Both the position numbers and the translations under genes were made by a program. Under the pieces are notes generated by a model that saw nothing but the letters and a program-made list of their open reading frames with translations, did not search any database and had not been told where the DNA came from. A stretch of DNA of 64,000 nt, taken from Chlorocebus sabaeus. Lineage: Eukaryota > Chordata > Mammalia > Primates > Cercopithecidae. The stretch spans positions 42,433,521 through 42,497,520 of the forward strand of contig NC_132914.1 of the NCBI RefSeq assembly GCF_047675955.1, read 5' to 3'. Below are positions 23,824 to 35,642 of the stretch, one piece after another. The first letter of the stretch is position 1, and each line of letters opens with the position of its first letter.

Positions 23824-24827
23824 GGGGCGTGCCCAAGATGGCCAAATAGGAACAGCTCCAGCCTCCAGCTCCCAGCATGAGCAACACAGAACACGGGTGA
23901 TTTCTGCATTTTCAACTGAGGTACCGAGTTCATCTCCCTGGGGCATGTCAGACAGTTGGCACTGGTCCATGGGTGCAACTCAGCCAGCAAGAGCTGAAGC
24001 AGGGCGAGGCATCACCTCACCCGGGAAGCGCAAACGGGAAGGGAATTCCTTTTCCTAGCCAAAGGAAATTGAGACACACAACACCTGGAAAATTGGGTAA
24101 CTCCCACCCAATACTGTGCTTTACCAACGGTCCCAGCAAACGGCACACCAGGAAATTATATCCCACACCTGCCCCAGAGGGTCCCACACCCACGGAGCCT
24201 CCCTCATTGCTAGCACAGCAGTCTGAGATCTAACTGTAAGGCCGCAGTGAGGCTGGGGGAGGGGTGCCTGCCATTGCTGAGGCTTAAGTAGGTAAACAAA
24301 GCCACTGGGAGGCTCGAAATGGGTGGAGCCCACCACAGCTCAAGGAGGCCGGCCTGCATCTGTAAAACAAAAAGCAGCAGAAAACTCGGCAGAGGTAAAT
24401 GCCCTGGTCTGACAGCTTTGAAGGGAGTGGTGGACCTCCCAGCATGGAGGTTGAGATCTGAGAACGGACAGACTGCCTGCTCAAGTAGGTCCCTGACCCC
24501 TGAGTAGCCTAACTGGGAGACATCACCCACTAGGTGCAGATCGATACCTCGCACCTCACACGGTGGGGGACACCCCTGAGACGAAGCTTCCAGAGCAAGA
24601 ATCAGACAGCAACACTCGCTGTTCAGCAATATTCTATCTTCTGCAGCCTCCTCTGCTGATACCCAGACAAACAGGGTCTGGAGTGGACCTCAGGCAAACT
24701 CCAACAGACCTACAGCTGAGGGTCCTGACTGTTAGAAGGAAAACTAACAAGCAGAAAGGACACCCATACCAAAATCCCATCAGTACTTTGCCATCATCAA
24801 AGACCAAAGGCAGATAAAACCACAAAG
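23824..24827 (+). promoter_or_regulatory. L1PA 5' UTR / internal promoter
   Basis: About 1.0 kb. A YY1-type site caagatggcc lies at 23834-23843, at the place where YY1 sets the L1 transcription start. Relative to the copy at 47.6 kb it lacks a short segment near 24359. The antisense ORF0-like frame begins normally (Met-Ala-Gly-Thr-Pro-Pro-Pro) but meets a stop at codon 15. Confidence 0.8.
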
Positions 24828-25422
24828 ATGGGGAAAAAGCAGTGCAGAAAAGCTGGAAATTCAAAAAATCAGAGTGCATCTCCCCCTCCAAAAGAACGCA
24901 GCTCATCGCCAGCAATGGAACAAAGCTGGATGGAGAACGATTTTGACAAGTTGAGAGAAGAAGGCTTCAGTCGATCCAACTTCTCAGAGCTAAAGGAGGA
25001 ACTATGTAACCAGTGCAAAGAAACTAAAAACCTTGAAAAAAGAATGGATGAACGGATAACTAGAATAATCAATGCAGAGAAGACCTTAAAAGAACTGATA
25101 GAGATGAAAACCATAACATGAGAACTACATGACAAATGCACAAGCTTCAGTAACGGCAGATCTCTCGGCAGAAACTCTTCAAGCCAGAAGAGAGTGGGGG
25201 TCAATATTCAACATTCTTAAAGAAAATAATTTTCAACCCAGAATTTCATATCCAGCCAAACTAAGTTTCATAAGTGAAGGAGAAATAAAATCCTTTACAG
25301 ACAAGCAAATGCTTAGAGATTTTGTCACCACCAGGCCTGCCCTACAAGAGATCCTGAAGGAAGCACTAAACATGGAAAGGAACAACAGGTACCAGCCATT
25401 GCAAAAACATGCCAAAATGTAA
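24828..25422 (+). pseudogene. L1 ORF1, broken by a stop and a 422-bp deletion
   Basis: ORF1p is the RNA-binding trimer of the L1 ribonucleoprotein. The start ATG at 24828 (context aaagatgggg) opens 97 codons covering the disordered N-terminus and the first part of the coiled coil. A CGA-to-TGA change (CpG decay) ends the frame at 25119-25121. A deletion with a 4-bp taac junction (25151-25154) then removes the rest of the coiled coil and the RRM, and shifts the frame. The C-terminal domain continues in another frame (from about 25154 to 25422), still showing QARREWG-like and RISYPAKL segments. It cannot yield a functional protein. Confidence 0.9.
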
Positions 25423-25485
25423 AGTCCATCGATGATAGGAAGAAACTGCATCAACTAACGAGCAAAATAACCAGTTAATATCATC

Positions 25486-27989
25486 ATGACAGGATCAAGT
25501 TCACACACAACAATATTAACCTTAAATGTAAATGGACTAAATGGTCCAATTAAAAGACACAGACTGGCAAACTGGATAAAGAGTCAAGACTCATCAGTTT
25601 GCTGTATTCAGGAGACCCATCTCACATGCAGAGACACACATAGGCTCAAAATAAAGGGATGGAGGAAGATCTACCAAGCAATTGGAAAACAAAAAAACAC
25701 AGGGGTTGCAATCCTAGTCTCTGATAAAACAGATTTTAAACCATCAAAGATCAAAAGAGACAAAGAAGGCCATTACATAATGGTAAAGGGATCAATTCAT
25801 CAGGAAGAGCTAACTATCCTAAATATATGTGCACCCAATACAGGAGCACCCAGATTCATAAAGCAAGTCCTTAGAGACTTACAAAGAGACTTAGACTCCC
25901 ATACAATAATAATGGGAGACTTTAACACCCCACTGTCAACATTAAACAGATCAACGAGACAGAAAGTAAACAAGGATATCCAGAAATTGAGCTCAACTCT
26001 GCACCAAGTGGACCTAATAGACATCTACAGAACTCTCCACCCCAAATCAACAGAATATACATTCTTCTCAGCACCACATCACACTTATTCCAAAATTGAC
26101 CACATAATTGGAAGTAAAGCACTCCTCAGCAAATGTAAAAGAACAGAGAGATGCCCTCTCTCACCACTCCTATGTAACATAGTTGTGGAAGTTCTGGCTA
26201 GGGCAATCAGGCAAGAGAAAGACATCAAGGGTATTAGGAAAAGAAGAGGTCAAATTGTCCCTGTTTGCAGATGACATGATTGTATATTTAGCAAACCCCA
26301 TTGTCTCAGCCCAAAATCTCCTTAAGCTGATAAGCAACTTCAGCGAAGTCTCAGGGTACAAAATCAATGTGCGTAAATCACAAGCATTCTTACACACCAG
26401 TAACAGACAAACAGAGAGCCAAATCATGAATGAACTTCCATTCACAATAGCTTCAAAGAGAATAAAATACCTAGGAATCCAACTTACAGGGGATGTAAAG
26501 GACCTCTTCAAGGAGAATTACAAACCACTGCTCAGTGAAATAAAAGAGGACACAAACAAATGGAAGAACATTCCATGCTCATGGATAGGAAGAATGAATA
26601 TTGTGAAAATGGCCATACTGCCCAAGGTAATTTATAGATTCAATGCCATCCCTATTAAGCTACCAATGACTTTCTCCACAGAATTGGGAAAAACTGCTTT
26701 AAAGTTCATATGGAACCAAAGAAGACCCTGCAATTGCCAAGACAATCCTAAGCCAAAAGAACAAAGCTGGAGGCATCACGCTACCTGACTTCAAACTATA
26801 CTACAAGGCTACAGTAACCAAAACAGCATGGTACTGGTACCAAAACAGAGATATAGAAAACAGAACAGAGCCCTCAGAAATAAGATCACACATCTACAGC
26901 CATCTGATCTTTGACAAACCTGACAAAAACAAGAAATGGGGAAAGGATTCCCTAGTTAATAAATGGTGCTGGGAAAATTGGCTAGCCACAAGTAGAAAGC
27001 TGAAACTGGATCCTTTCCTTATTCCTTATATGAAAATTAATTCAAGATGGATTAGAGACTTAAATGTTAGACCTAATACCATAAAAACCCTAGAAGAAAA
27101 CCTAGGTAATACCATTCAGGACATAGGCATGGGCAAGGACTTCATGTCTAAAACACCAAAAGCAATGACAACAAAAGCCAAAATTGACAAATGGGATCTC
27201 ATTAAACTAAAGAGCTTCTGCACAGCAAAAGAAACTACCATCAGAGTGAACAGGCAACCTACAGAATGGGAGAAAATTTTTGCAATCTACTCATCTGACA
27301 AAGGGCTAATATCCAGAACCTACAAAGAACTCAAACAAATTTACAAGAAAAAAACAAACAGCCCCATCAGAAAGTGGGCAAAGGATATGAATAGACATTT
27401 CTCAAAAGAAGACATTCATATGGCCAACAGACACTTGAAAAAATGCTCATCATCACTGGCCATCAGAGAAATGCAAATCAAAACCACAATAAGATATCAT
27501 CTCACAACAAGTTTGAATGGCAATCATTAAAAAGTCAGGAAACAACAGGTGCTGGAGAGGATGTGGAGAAATAGGAACACTTTTACACTGTTGGTGGGAC
27601 TGTAAACTAGTTCAACCATTGTGGAAAACAGTGTGGCAATTCCTCAAGGATCTAAAACTAGAAATACCATTTGACCCAGCCATCCCATTACTGGGGATAT
27701 ACCCAAGGGATTATAAGTCATGCTGCTATAAAGACACATGCACACATATGCTTATTGCAGCACTATTCACAATAGCAAAGACTTGAAATCAATCCAAATG
27801 TCCATCAGTGACAGACTGGATTAAGAAAATGTGGCACGTATACACCATGGAATACTATGCAGCTGAAAAAAGGATGAGTTCATGTCCTTTGTAGGGACAT
27901 GGATGCAGCTGGAAACCATCATTCTCAGCAAACTATCGCAAGAACAGAAAACCAAACACCGCATGTTCTCACTCATAGGTGGGAATTGA
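25486..27989 (+). pseudogene. L1 ORF2 with an internal deletion joining EN to RT in frame
   Basis: ORF2p is the L1 endonuclease-reverse transcriptase. ATG at 25486. The first ~200 codons keep the endonuclease residues: Asn in LNVNGLN, Glu in IQETHL, Asp/Asn in GDFNTP, and Asp in KIDHI. The frame then jumps in phase from the LLSKCK segment to the RT segment RCPLSPLL, so the SDH motif of the endonuclease, the Z domain and the first RT motifs are missing. A 5-bp deletion near 26234 shifts the frame, after which the catalytic LFADD motif is read in a second frame (26183-26788). Further frame breaks follow to the terminal stop at 27987-27989. Confidence 0.9.
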
Positions 27990-28204
27990 ACAATGAGATC
28001 ACTTGGACACAGGAAGGGGAACATCATACACTGGGTCCTATTGTGGGGACTGAGGGGAGAAGGGATAGCATTAGGAGATATACCTAACATAAATGACGAA
28101 TTAATGGGTGCAGCACACCAACATGACACATGTATACATATGTAACAAATCTGTACATTGTGCACATGTACCCTAGAACTTAAAGTATTAAAAAAAATTA
28201 TTTA

Positions 28205-29849
28205 ATGCACAATTTTTAACTAATGTGGTGGCTTTTGGCTATTCTCTTCATAGCAGAACACATACTTAGAGTTGTGCACTTGGGGTTTTTCTTTTTCCTG
28301 TAATAACAATGCATTTCAACTGATCCATCCGTTTTCTCCTCAGGAATGCCCATAACCAAGAGTAGGTATCTCCAGATATCAAGAAAGGGGGAATTATTTA
28401 GTGGCCCAAGAATTGGAAGGAATACTAAATGGTTCACAACAGAATTCAGACCTTATTAGAAATGTGTCATAATAGATGGATACTGATAATTCTTTTAAAG
28501 TATTATAGAGTACTTCTCATTTCCTTTCCAGTCTCAGCATTCTACCTTTTCTATTATTATTGATTTATAAGTTAATGAATTGCTTAAGAAGAAAAAATAA
28601 TTTATTTGCCTGGTGTCTGTCAATTTTGCTATGAAAAAAAAAATGTCCAAAAACTGTACTGGCACATCTGTCCCACAAAAATAAACACTATATCTATCCA
28701 TATCTGGAATAACAGAAGATTTGCCACACCAGTCAATTATGAAAATCTTTCTTTGAATTAAACATCAAAGTATTAGATGCTAGAAAAGGCAACAACAGAT
28801 TTTTTTCATATCCACATTATAAAACTGCAACTCTGAAAAATATTTTTCTAGGAGTTCACTGCTTTCTAAAGTCGCTGTCATCAAGTTTTGACATAAAGTA
28901 TTTCAGGCACCCAATTTAGATAACAAACAGCTATTAAATGTCTAAAATGTCTATTGCCATAGATGTTTTAATAATGGAATAACATGTTTCTTTTTGCCTC
29001 CTTTTCAAAAAATTAGGCAGTTCAAAGTGTGTTTATTCATTTTTACAAATACATTTCCCCACTGTGTCAAAAAGAAGAGCGTAATTCAATTGAAGTGCAT
29101 CAGAACTGTGCTTCTTTGTACCATATTATATGACAAGCTGTAAATAAAATGAACTTTTTATGAATACATTATGTATGGGATATGTTCCCAGGGTTGCATA
29201 TCAAGAATATTTTAATGACATAGATTTTTCTAGCTAGGCCAAACATGTTGCCATTTCAATAACCCTTGTGCTGAATATAAAGCAATTTTAAAGTGTCCTA
29301 GCACAGACTTAGTAGTCCCAGCACCTGAAATATTGACATGGTAAGGTTGGTTTAGAAAATCACCCTTTGGGAAATTATGCCAGCCACCATGGACTTTAAA
29401 AAATATCATTTCTACTTTAATGTTAAATTTCTGTAAATGATGCCAATTACTGCATATCCTTTAGATATAAATAAGTATATATAGTTATTATTTTATTAAG
29501 TTATATGAATGACTTGGAAACATAGCAGAAACAAAAATTTTATGATTTAGCAAAGAAAATATCTAACCAAAAGTCATGTATAATGTGGAAATGCTCTAAA
29601 TGTAATATTATATTGAAAATCTGGGTACAGACTTCATATAAAGCATAATTCGATTCCCATGAAAATATATTCTTAGAAAAGCCTGGAAGCAATCCAATAA
29701 AGTGCTAACAGTAGCTCTTTGGAGATGCCCGTTCTTTGTATCTTCCCATATTTTTTTCATTCTCTACAATAAATGTTAATTTTATCTTTATTAAACTAAG
29801 ATAAACTAATTTTATCTTTATTAAAGTCTATTAAACTCCTTCATTAAAC
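28205..29849. other. Unassigned AT-rich intergenic sequence
   Basis: No gene and no named repeat. A 30-bp imperfect tandem repeat (taattttatctttattaaa at 29777 and 29807) lies near its end. Confidence 0.5.
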
Positions 29850-30620
29850 TAAGGCCTATAGAGCACCTACTATATACCAGGCACTGCTCTAGGCACTGGT
29901 GTACAACAGGAAAAAACACTAAGTGCCTGCCCTCAGGGAGCTACGTTCTTCAAGTGTGTATGGGGAGAGGGGGATGATGGACAACAACAAGATAAACATA
30001 TAAATAAACAGAAGTTAGATAATGACAAGTGCTATGAAGCAGGGAAAGCAGTGCAATGAGATAGAGAAATATAGGTACTAGAGAAGTGTAATTTTATACA
30101 AGGTGGTCGGGAAGATATTATTGAGAAGGCAACGTCTAGAGAGGGAGAGCCATGCAGGAAGTGAAAATACAAATCTCACAGGTATCTGGGGGAAGACGGA
30201 TCTAGGCAGAAGAAACAGCAAGTAAGAAGCTGCCATGCAGAAGTGGGCTTGGCATGTTTGAGGGATGAGGGGGAGCTGGAGCTCAATGAGTGAGGGGAAA
30301 AGGGCTACATGAGGAGTTCTGATAGGCAGCCCACAGTCAAGGCTTGAGACACTGACAAGGTCTCACCTTATGGAGACCACTGCAAGCCTTTAAGAAGGAG
30401 AACACCATGACTTGACTGAATTGTAAAGGGTGCCCTGGATGGCTGCTGTGAACACAATAGACTGTGGGGAACAGAGGCGGAAGGTGGCAGACAAGTCAGT
30501 AGTCATTGCAGGGACTCAGAGAGAGCTAAAAGTGGTTTGGATTAGAATGGCACTGATGGCGGGGAGAGAACTGGTCAGATACCAAAATGTGCTTTACAAC
30601 AAGGGTGAATGAGTGAGGGG
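29850..30620 (-). mobile_element. L2, antisense
   Basis: It reads as reversed L2 from the 3' end: agcacctactatatacc, gcactgctctaggcac, a ctgccctcagggagct block, gacaagtgctatgaag, aaggtggtcgggaag, tctgggggaagacgg, ggcttggcatgtttg, and tgccctggatggctgctgtg. A 60-codon open frame at 30430-30612 is part of this repeat and is not a gene. Confidence 0.75.
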
Positions 30621-31187
30621 TTTGAAAATTGTTAATATTAAGCTGTGTATTTTCAAATTTCCTTCCTTCCTTCATATTTCCTTCTAATGTCTAAGGTCTA
30701 ATGTCCAATAACTAAAAACCTCAGTTTTTCTATCTTGTGCTCTTAGTTTTAATAAAATGTATTTGATGTTTACTTTAACACAGAAAGAATTAATAAATTT
30801 TTACTTGAATCATGTATAGTCAAACCTCAGGCAGATACAGCTTGTTTTCCATACTATATATTATTTCTAGTTTTTTGAAGAATTTGTGGCACGCACCAGT
30901 GAACACTCAATAGACTATTTTTTTTCTAAAATACAATAGAATAATCCTTCAAACATTCTAGGCTTCTAATGTACTTCATCTTAATTAAAGTACCACCTCT
31001 GGTTTTAGATAGCTAGTTTGAGGGAATAGCCACATGCTGATCTAGAACAGGTTCTATTAATAGAATAACTTAAATTATTAGTTCTTTAATAACTGATTCC
31101 AAAGGACATTGAAGAAAATGTCACGTTGGCAAAAAGACTATGTTTTTAATGTCAGTTGCAAAACATGGAAGAAAAGTTTCCAAAAGC
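30621..31187. other. Unassigned AT-rich sequence
   Basis: No gene and no named repeat. Confidence 0.5.
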
Positions 31188-31428
31188 TAAGAGCTCAGGA
31201 TTTAAAGCAGACAGCCTTGAGTCTTTGGGTTTGAGTCGCTGGTCAGCTGCTACCAGCTATGTGATCTTAAGTCCATTGTTTAAGCTCTGCCAGTCTCAGT
31301 TTTCTCAATTGTAAAATGTGGCAACAGTACATTCCTCGAAATCATTATGGATCTTAAGTCAAACAATTCACTTGGTACAGATGGAGCACATAGTAAGAAT
31401 TCAATAATTGTTGGCTATTATGAAAATT
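31188..31428 (+). mobile_element. MIR SINE, sense
   Basis: Blocks in order: gggtttgagtcgctgg, accagctatgtgatc, ctcagttttctcaattg, taaaatgtggcaacag, gcacatagtaagaattc, ttgttggctattatg. Confidence 0.8.
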
Positions 31429-31599
31429 AGCAATATTACTTTTCAGTTGTGAAGGGTGGGTGGTGATGTCATCATTTTCCTGAAGTTTCCTGCACAGTCA
31501 GTGCTTCCCTTCAGCTCAAGACTTTATACTCTAGCCAAATTTCCTCCTTAGCATCTCTAATATGTGACAGCCCCGATTATCATGCCCAGGTGATTTCTT

Positions 31600-33909
31600 C
31601 CAAAGCAGAAAATGTATGTAGGAGGCATCCTTTGAAAGTAGATTTTATGGCCTCGCCAATTTGGAAGAAGCAAACTAACATGCAGAGATTCACACAGTGA
31701 ATTTTTATCCAAGAAGGAAAATGATAATTCAACAGAAAAGTTAAAGGAAACTTCAAATACTGAGAAAGAGAAGACAGGCAGGCAGCCCGCATGGCAGAGT
31801 CCAGCTGAAAACTGTGAGTGAACCCCCAATACAGGAGACAGGGAGTGAGTATCCTTCTGCAATCCACCTTCTCACTGGGGAACCATAAAATCTATATCAT
31901 GGGAGAGCAACTTGACCTTCCCAAGCCCTGGATCTTACTTGGGGAAGAGCCAGGAGGCTGTGAGAAGGAATGGCACTGGGAAGTGCCTCGGGCATTTTCC
32001 CAGAGATAGGCACAGATAGGAGGGTGTTATTCTCAATTCTAGCTCCAGCAAGCAGCATGATGAATCCTTCAACCTAGCAGTAGCATCAGCCATTAGCATT
32101 AGAAAGTCCCAGGCAGAGGGTTGGAAATTTGAGTCTCAAGCAGGGGAGGGGTCCCCACATCCAGTACTAGTAAACCAGTGTACCGTGAACTCCAGCCACG
32201 GGTGCCAGAATTGGGATTCTCCCCTTCACAGGACCAGAGCACAAGATTTGCCTGAGAGGTGCGGTTTTGGCCTATATAGCAAATTCCATGGCCAGAAACA
32301 GCTTTGTGGACTAAAAGCAGCCTATGTGTGACTTTACTAAGTATCCAAACCTGCTCCCTAGGTTGGGATAGGAGAGTGAGCTGTGCTAGGACTGGAGCAT
32401 GAGAGGGAGGCAAGTACCACTCCTGCTTACCTTACCTTGGCATGGGGGCCACCCCTCACTTCCTGTGCTGGGACATCATTGCAGCAGTGGTTGCTCTGCT
32501 CCTTGGCTGGGCATTTCTCCAGGGGCCTGAGGAATGCCCCTGGACTCTCATCCAGGCCAGTGCTTACACCTGTCATTAGCAGGCCCTACTGCAGACTTGC
32601 TCAGTCCAGCTTCACCCAGCTTCACACCCCTCTCCAAAGCTGAGCACAGGACCCAGAACACTGAGTGTTCCACAGCCCAGCCTATTGCCTGAGACACCCA
32701 AATACTTCTCTTGATTAACAAAGATCAATCATAAACCCTATTGCTACTGCAGTAGGACAAGAAGTCAGAAAAATAGAAAGAAATCAGAAAATCGATTCAG
32801 GACATAAATGAGATATTTACCAAAGAGATGGATATAGATATCTTTTTAAAAAACATTTAAAAATAAAAACAAAAACAGAACTTCTGGAAATAAAAAAAAT
32901 TATTGAAAGAATTGCAAACTACATTTGAAAGCTTTAACGATAGATAAGTTGAAGCAGAATAAAGAATTTCAGTATGTGAAGACAAGATTTTGAATTAATC
33001 CAGACAAAAATAAAGAAAAAAAGAATAAACAAATCCTTTGAGAAGTATGAGACTACATAAAGCAACTGAACTTACTAATCATCGGTATTAACTTACAGAG
33101 AAGAAAAAACAAAAAGTTTAAAAAACCTATTTAAAAATATATTGATGAAAACTTCCCTAGACTAGCAAGATATTTAGACATTCAGATACAGGAGACCCAC
33201 TGATCACCAGGAAAATACATTGCAAAACAGATTTAAGCACACCATATAGTCATCAGACTGTCCAAAATCAATGTGATGAAAATAATTATAAAATCAGCAA
33301 GAGAAAAGTGTCCAGTCACCATGAAGGAAACCCCATCAGACTAACAGTGGACTTCTCAGAAGAAACCTTATAATCCATAAGTGAACGGAATGCTATTTTC
33401 AAAGTGCTAAGTGAAGAAAAAAAAAAAACTTCCAACAATAAATTTTATTTCCAGTTAGAATAAGCTTCATAAATGTAGGAGAATTTTCCTGCTAAGACAA
33501 TTCAGCACTGCTAGACCAGCCCTGCAAGAAATGCTAAACAAGGAAACAAAAGGTATTTACTATCATGAAAACACACACAAGTGTAAAACTCACAGAACTT
33601 GTAAAACAGTTACACAAAGGAGGAAGAGAAAGGAATCAAAGGGCAACACAGCAGAACTTCATGAAACTACAAAGACAAACACAGGGGAAAAAAAGATATT
33701 ATAATAAAGGGATCAATTCAACAACAGGTTATAACAGTCCTAAAAAGATGTGCACCCAAGACCAGAGCACCCAAATCCATAAAACAACTATTTCTAGACC
33801 TAAAGAAAGAGATGGACAGCATTACAATAAAGTAGGGAATTCCAACATCCCACTTACAGCACTAGACAGATCACTGAGACATGAAATCAACAAAGAAATA
33901 TTGGGCTTA
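31600..33909 (+). mobile_element. L1MA-like element, 5' part (5' UTR, ORF1, start of ORF2)
   Basis: The region 31740-32700 resembles an old L1 5' UTR (gcaggcagcccgcatggcag, ggggaaccataaaat, agacacccaaatac). ORF1 remnants follow at about 32800-33560, for example aagcagaataaagaatttc and ccatcagactaacag. ORF2 starts within 33660-33909 (gatcaattcaacaacagg, atgtgcacccaagacc). All frames are broken by many stops. The 5' limit is uncertain by about 150 bp. An AluS interrupts it at 33910. Confidence 0.7.
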
Positions 33910-34205
33910 GCCTGGGTGCTGTGGCTTACGCTTGTAATCCCAGCACTTTGGGAGGTCGAGGTGGGCAGATCACCTGAGGTCAGGAGTTCAAGACCAGCCT
34001 GGCCAACATGGTGAAACCTCATCTCTACTAAAAAAGCAAAATTTAGCTGGGCATGGTGGTGGGCGCCTGTAATCCCAGCTACTTGGGAGGCTGAGACAGA
34101 AGAATCACTTGAACCTGGGAGGCAGAGGTTGCAGTGAGCTGAGATCGTGCCACTGCACTCCAGCCTGGGTGACAGAGTGAGACTCCATCTCCAAAAAAAA
34201 AAAAA
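33910..34205 (+). mobile_element. AluS-type element inside the L1MA ORF2
   Basis: Full-length Alu with an A-tail, flanked by the target-site duplication attgggctta (33900-33909 and 34210-34219). The host L1 endonuclease sequence resumes directly after it. Confidence 0.92.
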
Positions 34206-34209
34206 GAGA

Positions 34210-34580
34210 ATTGGGCTTATAGTTGAACTTTAGACCAAATGGACCTAACAGAAATTTATAAAATGTTCTACCCCAAACCCACAAAGTGCACATTTTTTTC
34301 ATCAGCATGTTGAACGTTCTCCAAGATAGAGCACATTTTAAGCCACTAAACAAGTCTCAATGAATTTTTAAAATTTAAATCATATAAAGTATCTTTTCAG
34401 GACACAAAGGAATAAAATTAGAAATCAATGCCAAGTGAAATGCTGGAAAATATACAAATACATAGAAATTGAACAACATGCTCCTCAACGACATTTGGGT
34501 CAAAAATATTAAGTCCAAAATCGAAATTTTTTTTGAAATAAATGAAAATGGAAACACAACATACCAAAACCTCTGGGATA
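34210..34580 (+). mobile_element. L1MA-like element, ORF2 segment between Alu and inner L1
   Basis: Continuation of the host L1: atggacctaacagaaattta, atagagcacattttaag, aacaacatgctcctcaacg, ataccaaaacctctgggata. The frame is not open throughout. Confidence 0.75.
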
Positions 34581-35642
34581 CTGGCAAAATTTTCATGATG
34601 ATGATGCCAAAAGTAATTGCAACAAAAACAAAAACTGACAAATACAACCTAATTAAACTAAAGAGTTTATGCACAGCAAAATAAAGTATTGACAGAGTAA
34701 CCAGACAACCTACAGAATGGGAGAAAATATTTGCAAACTATGCATCTGACAAAGGTCCAATATCCAGAATCTATAAGGAATTTAAATTAATAAGCAATAA
34801 ACAAACAACTCCATTAAAAATTGGGTGAAGAACATGAACAGATATTTTTCAAAAATGCAGTCAACAAGCATATTAAAAATTCTCAACATCACTAATCATT
34901 GAAGAAATGCAAATAAAAACCACAATGAGATACCATCTCACACCAGTCAGAATGGCTATTATTAAAAAGTCAAAAAATAACAGATGCTGGTGAGGTTGTG
35001 GAGAAAAGGGAACGTGTATATGCTGCTGTTGAAAATGCAAATTAGTTCAGCCATCATGGAAAGAACTGTGGCTATTTCTCAAAGAACTTAAAACAGAACC
35101 ACCATTTGAGCCAGCAATCCCATTACTGGGTATATACCCAAAGGAATGTAAATCACTCTACCATAAAGACACATGCACATGTATGTTCACTGCAGCACTT
35201 TTCACACTAACAAAGATATGGAATCAACCTAAATGCCCATCAGTAGTACTGGATAAAGAATATGTAGTACATATATAACATAGAATATTATGTAGCCATA
35301 AAAGGATAAGATTATGTCCTTTGCACCAATGTGAATGGAGCTGGAGGCCACAATCACATGCAAACTAATGCAAGAACAGAAAACCAAATAGCACATGTTC
35401 TTTCTTATAAGTGGGAGCTAAACATTGATTACAAATGTACACAAGGAAGGATACAACAGATACCAGGGCCTACTTGAGGGTAGAAGGTGGAAGAAGGGGG
35501 AGGACTGATAAACTACCTGCTGGGTACTATGCTTATTATCTGGGTGACAAAATTATCTGTACCCCAAACCCCTGTGACATGCAATTTACTTGTATAACAA
35601 ACCTGCACATGTGCCCCTGAACCTAAAATAAAAGTTAAAAGA
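34581..35642 (+). mobile_element. 5'-truncated L1 nested in the L1MA-like element
   Basis: A 1.06-kb sense L1 3' end, beginning in late ORF2 (ctggcaaaattttcatgatg) and ending with an old-type 3' UTR (gcacatgtgcccctgaacc) and an A-rich tail. A perfect 15-bp target-site duplication, aaaacctctgggata, lies at 34566-34580 and 35643-35657. This shows that it inserted into the host L1 and that the host sequence resumes on the far side. Confidence 0.92.

Larger units (their letters stand above)
23824..28198 (+). mobile_element. L1PA element with intact ends and two large internal deletions
   Basis: It begins with the L1 5' UTR start (gcccaagatggccaaatagg) and ends with the L1 3' UTR (cacatgtaccctagaac) plus an A-rich tail, so both ends are present, yet it is only 4.4 kb. 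Compared with the copy at 47.6 kb it lacks about 422 bp in ORF1 (junction 25151-25154) and about 1,313 bp in ORF2 (junction near 26144-26150). Flanks aaaagtattt (23814-23823) and aaaattattt (about 28195-28204) suggest a target-site duplication with one mismatch. The 5' UTR variants (cattttcaactgaggtacc) fit an older L1PA subfamily than L1HS; I estimate L1PA5 to L1PA8. Confidence 0.93.

Noticed and set aside
24121..24915. Several antisense frames of 62-139 codons in the L1 5' UTR
   Set aside because: They are reverse-strand shadows of the L1 5' UTR and ORF1; the ORF0 position itself is broken by an early stop in this copy.
30430..30612. 60-codon frame
   Set aside because: It lies fully inside an antisense L2.
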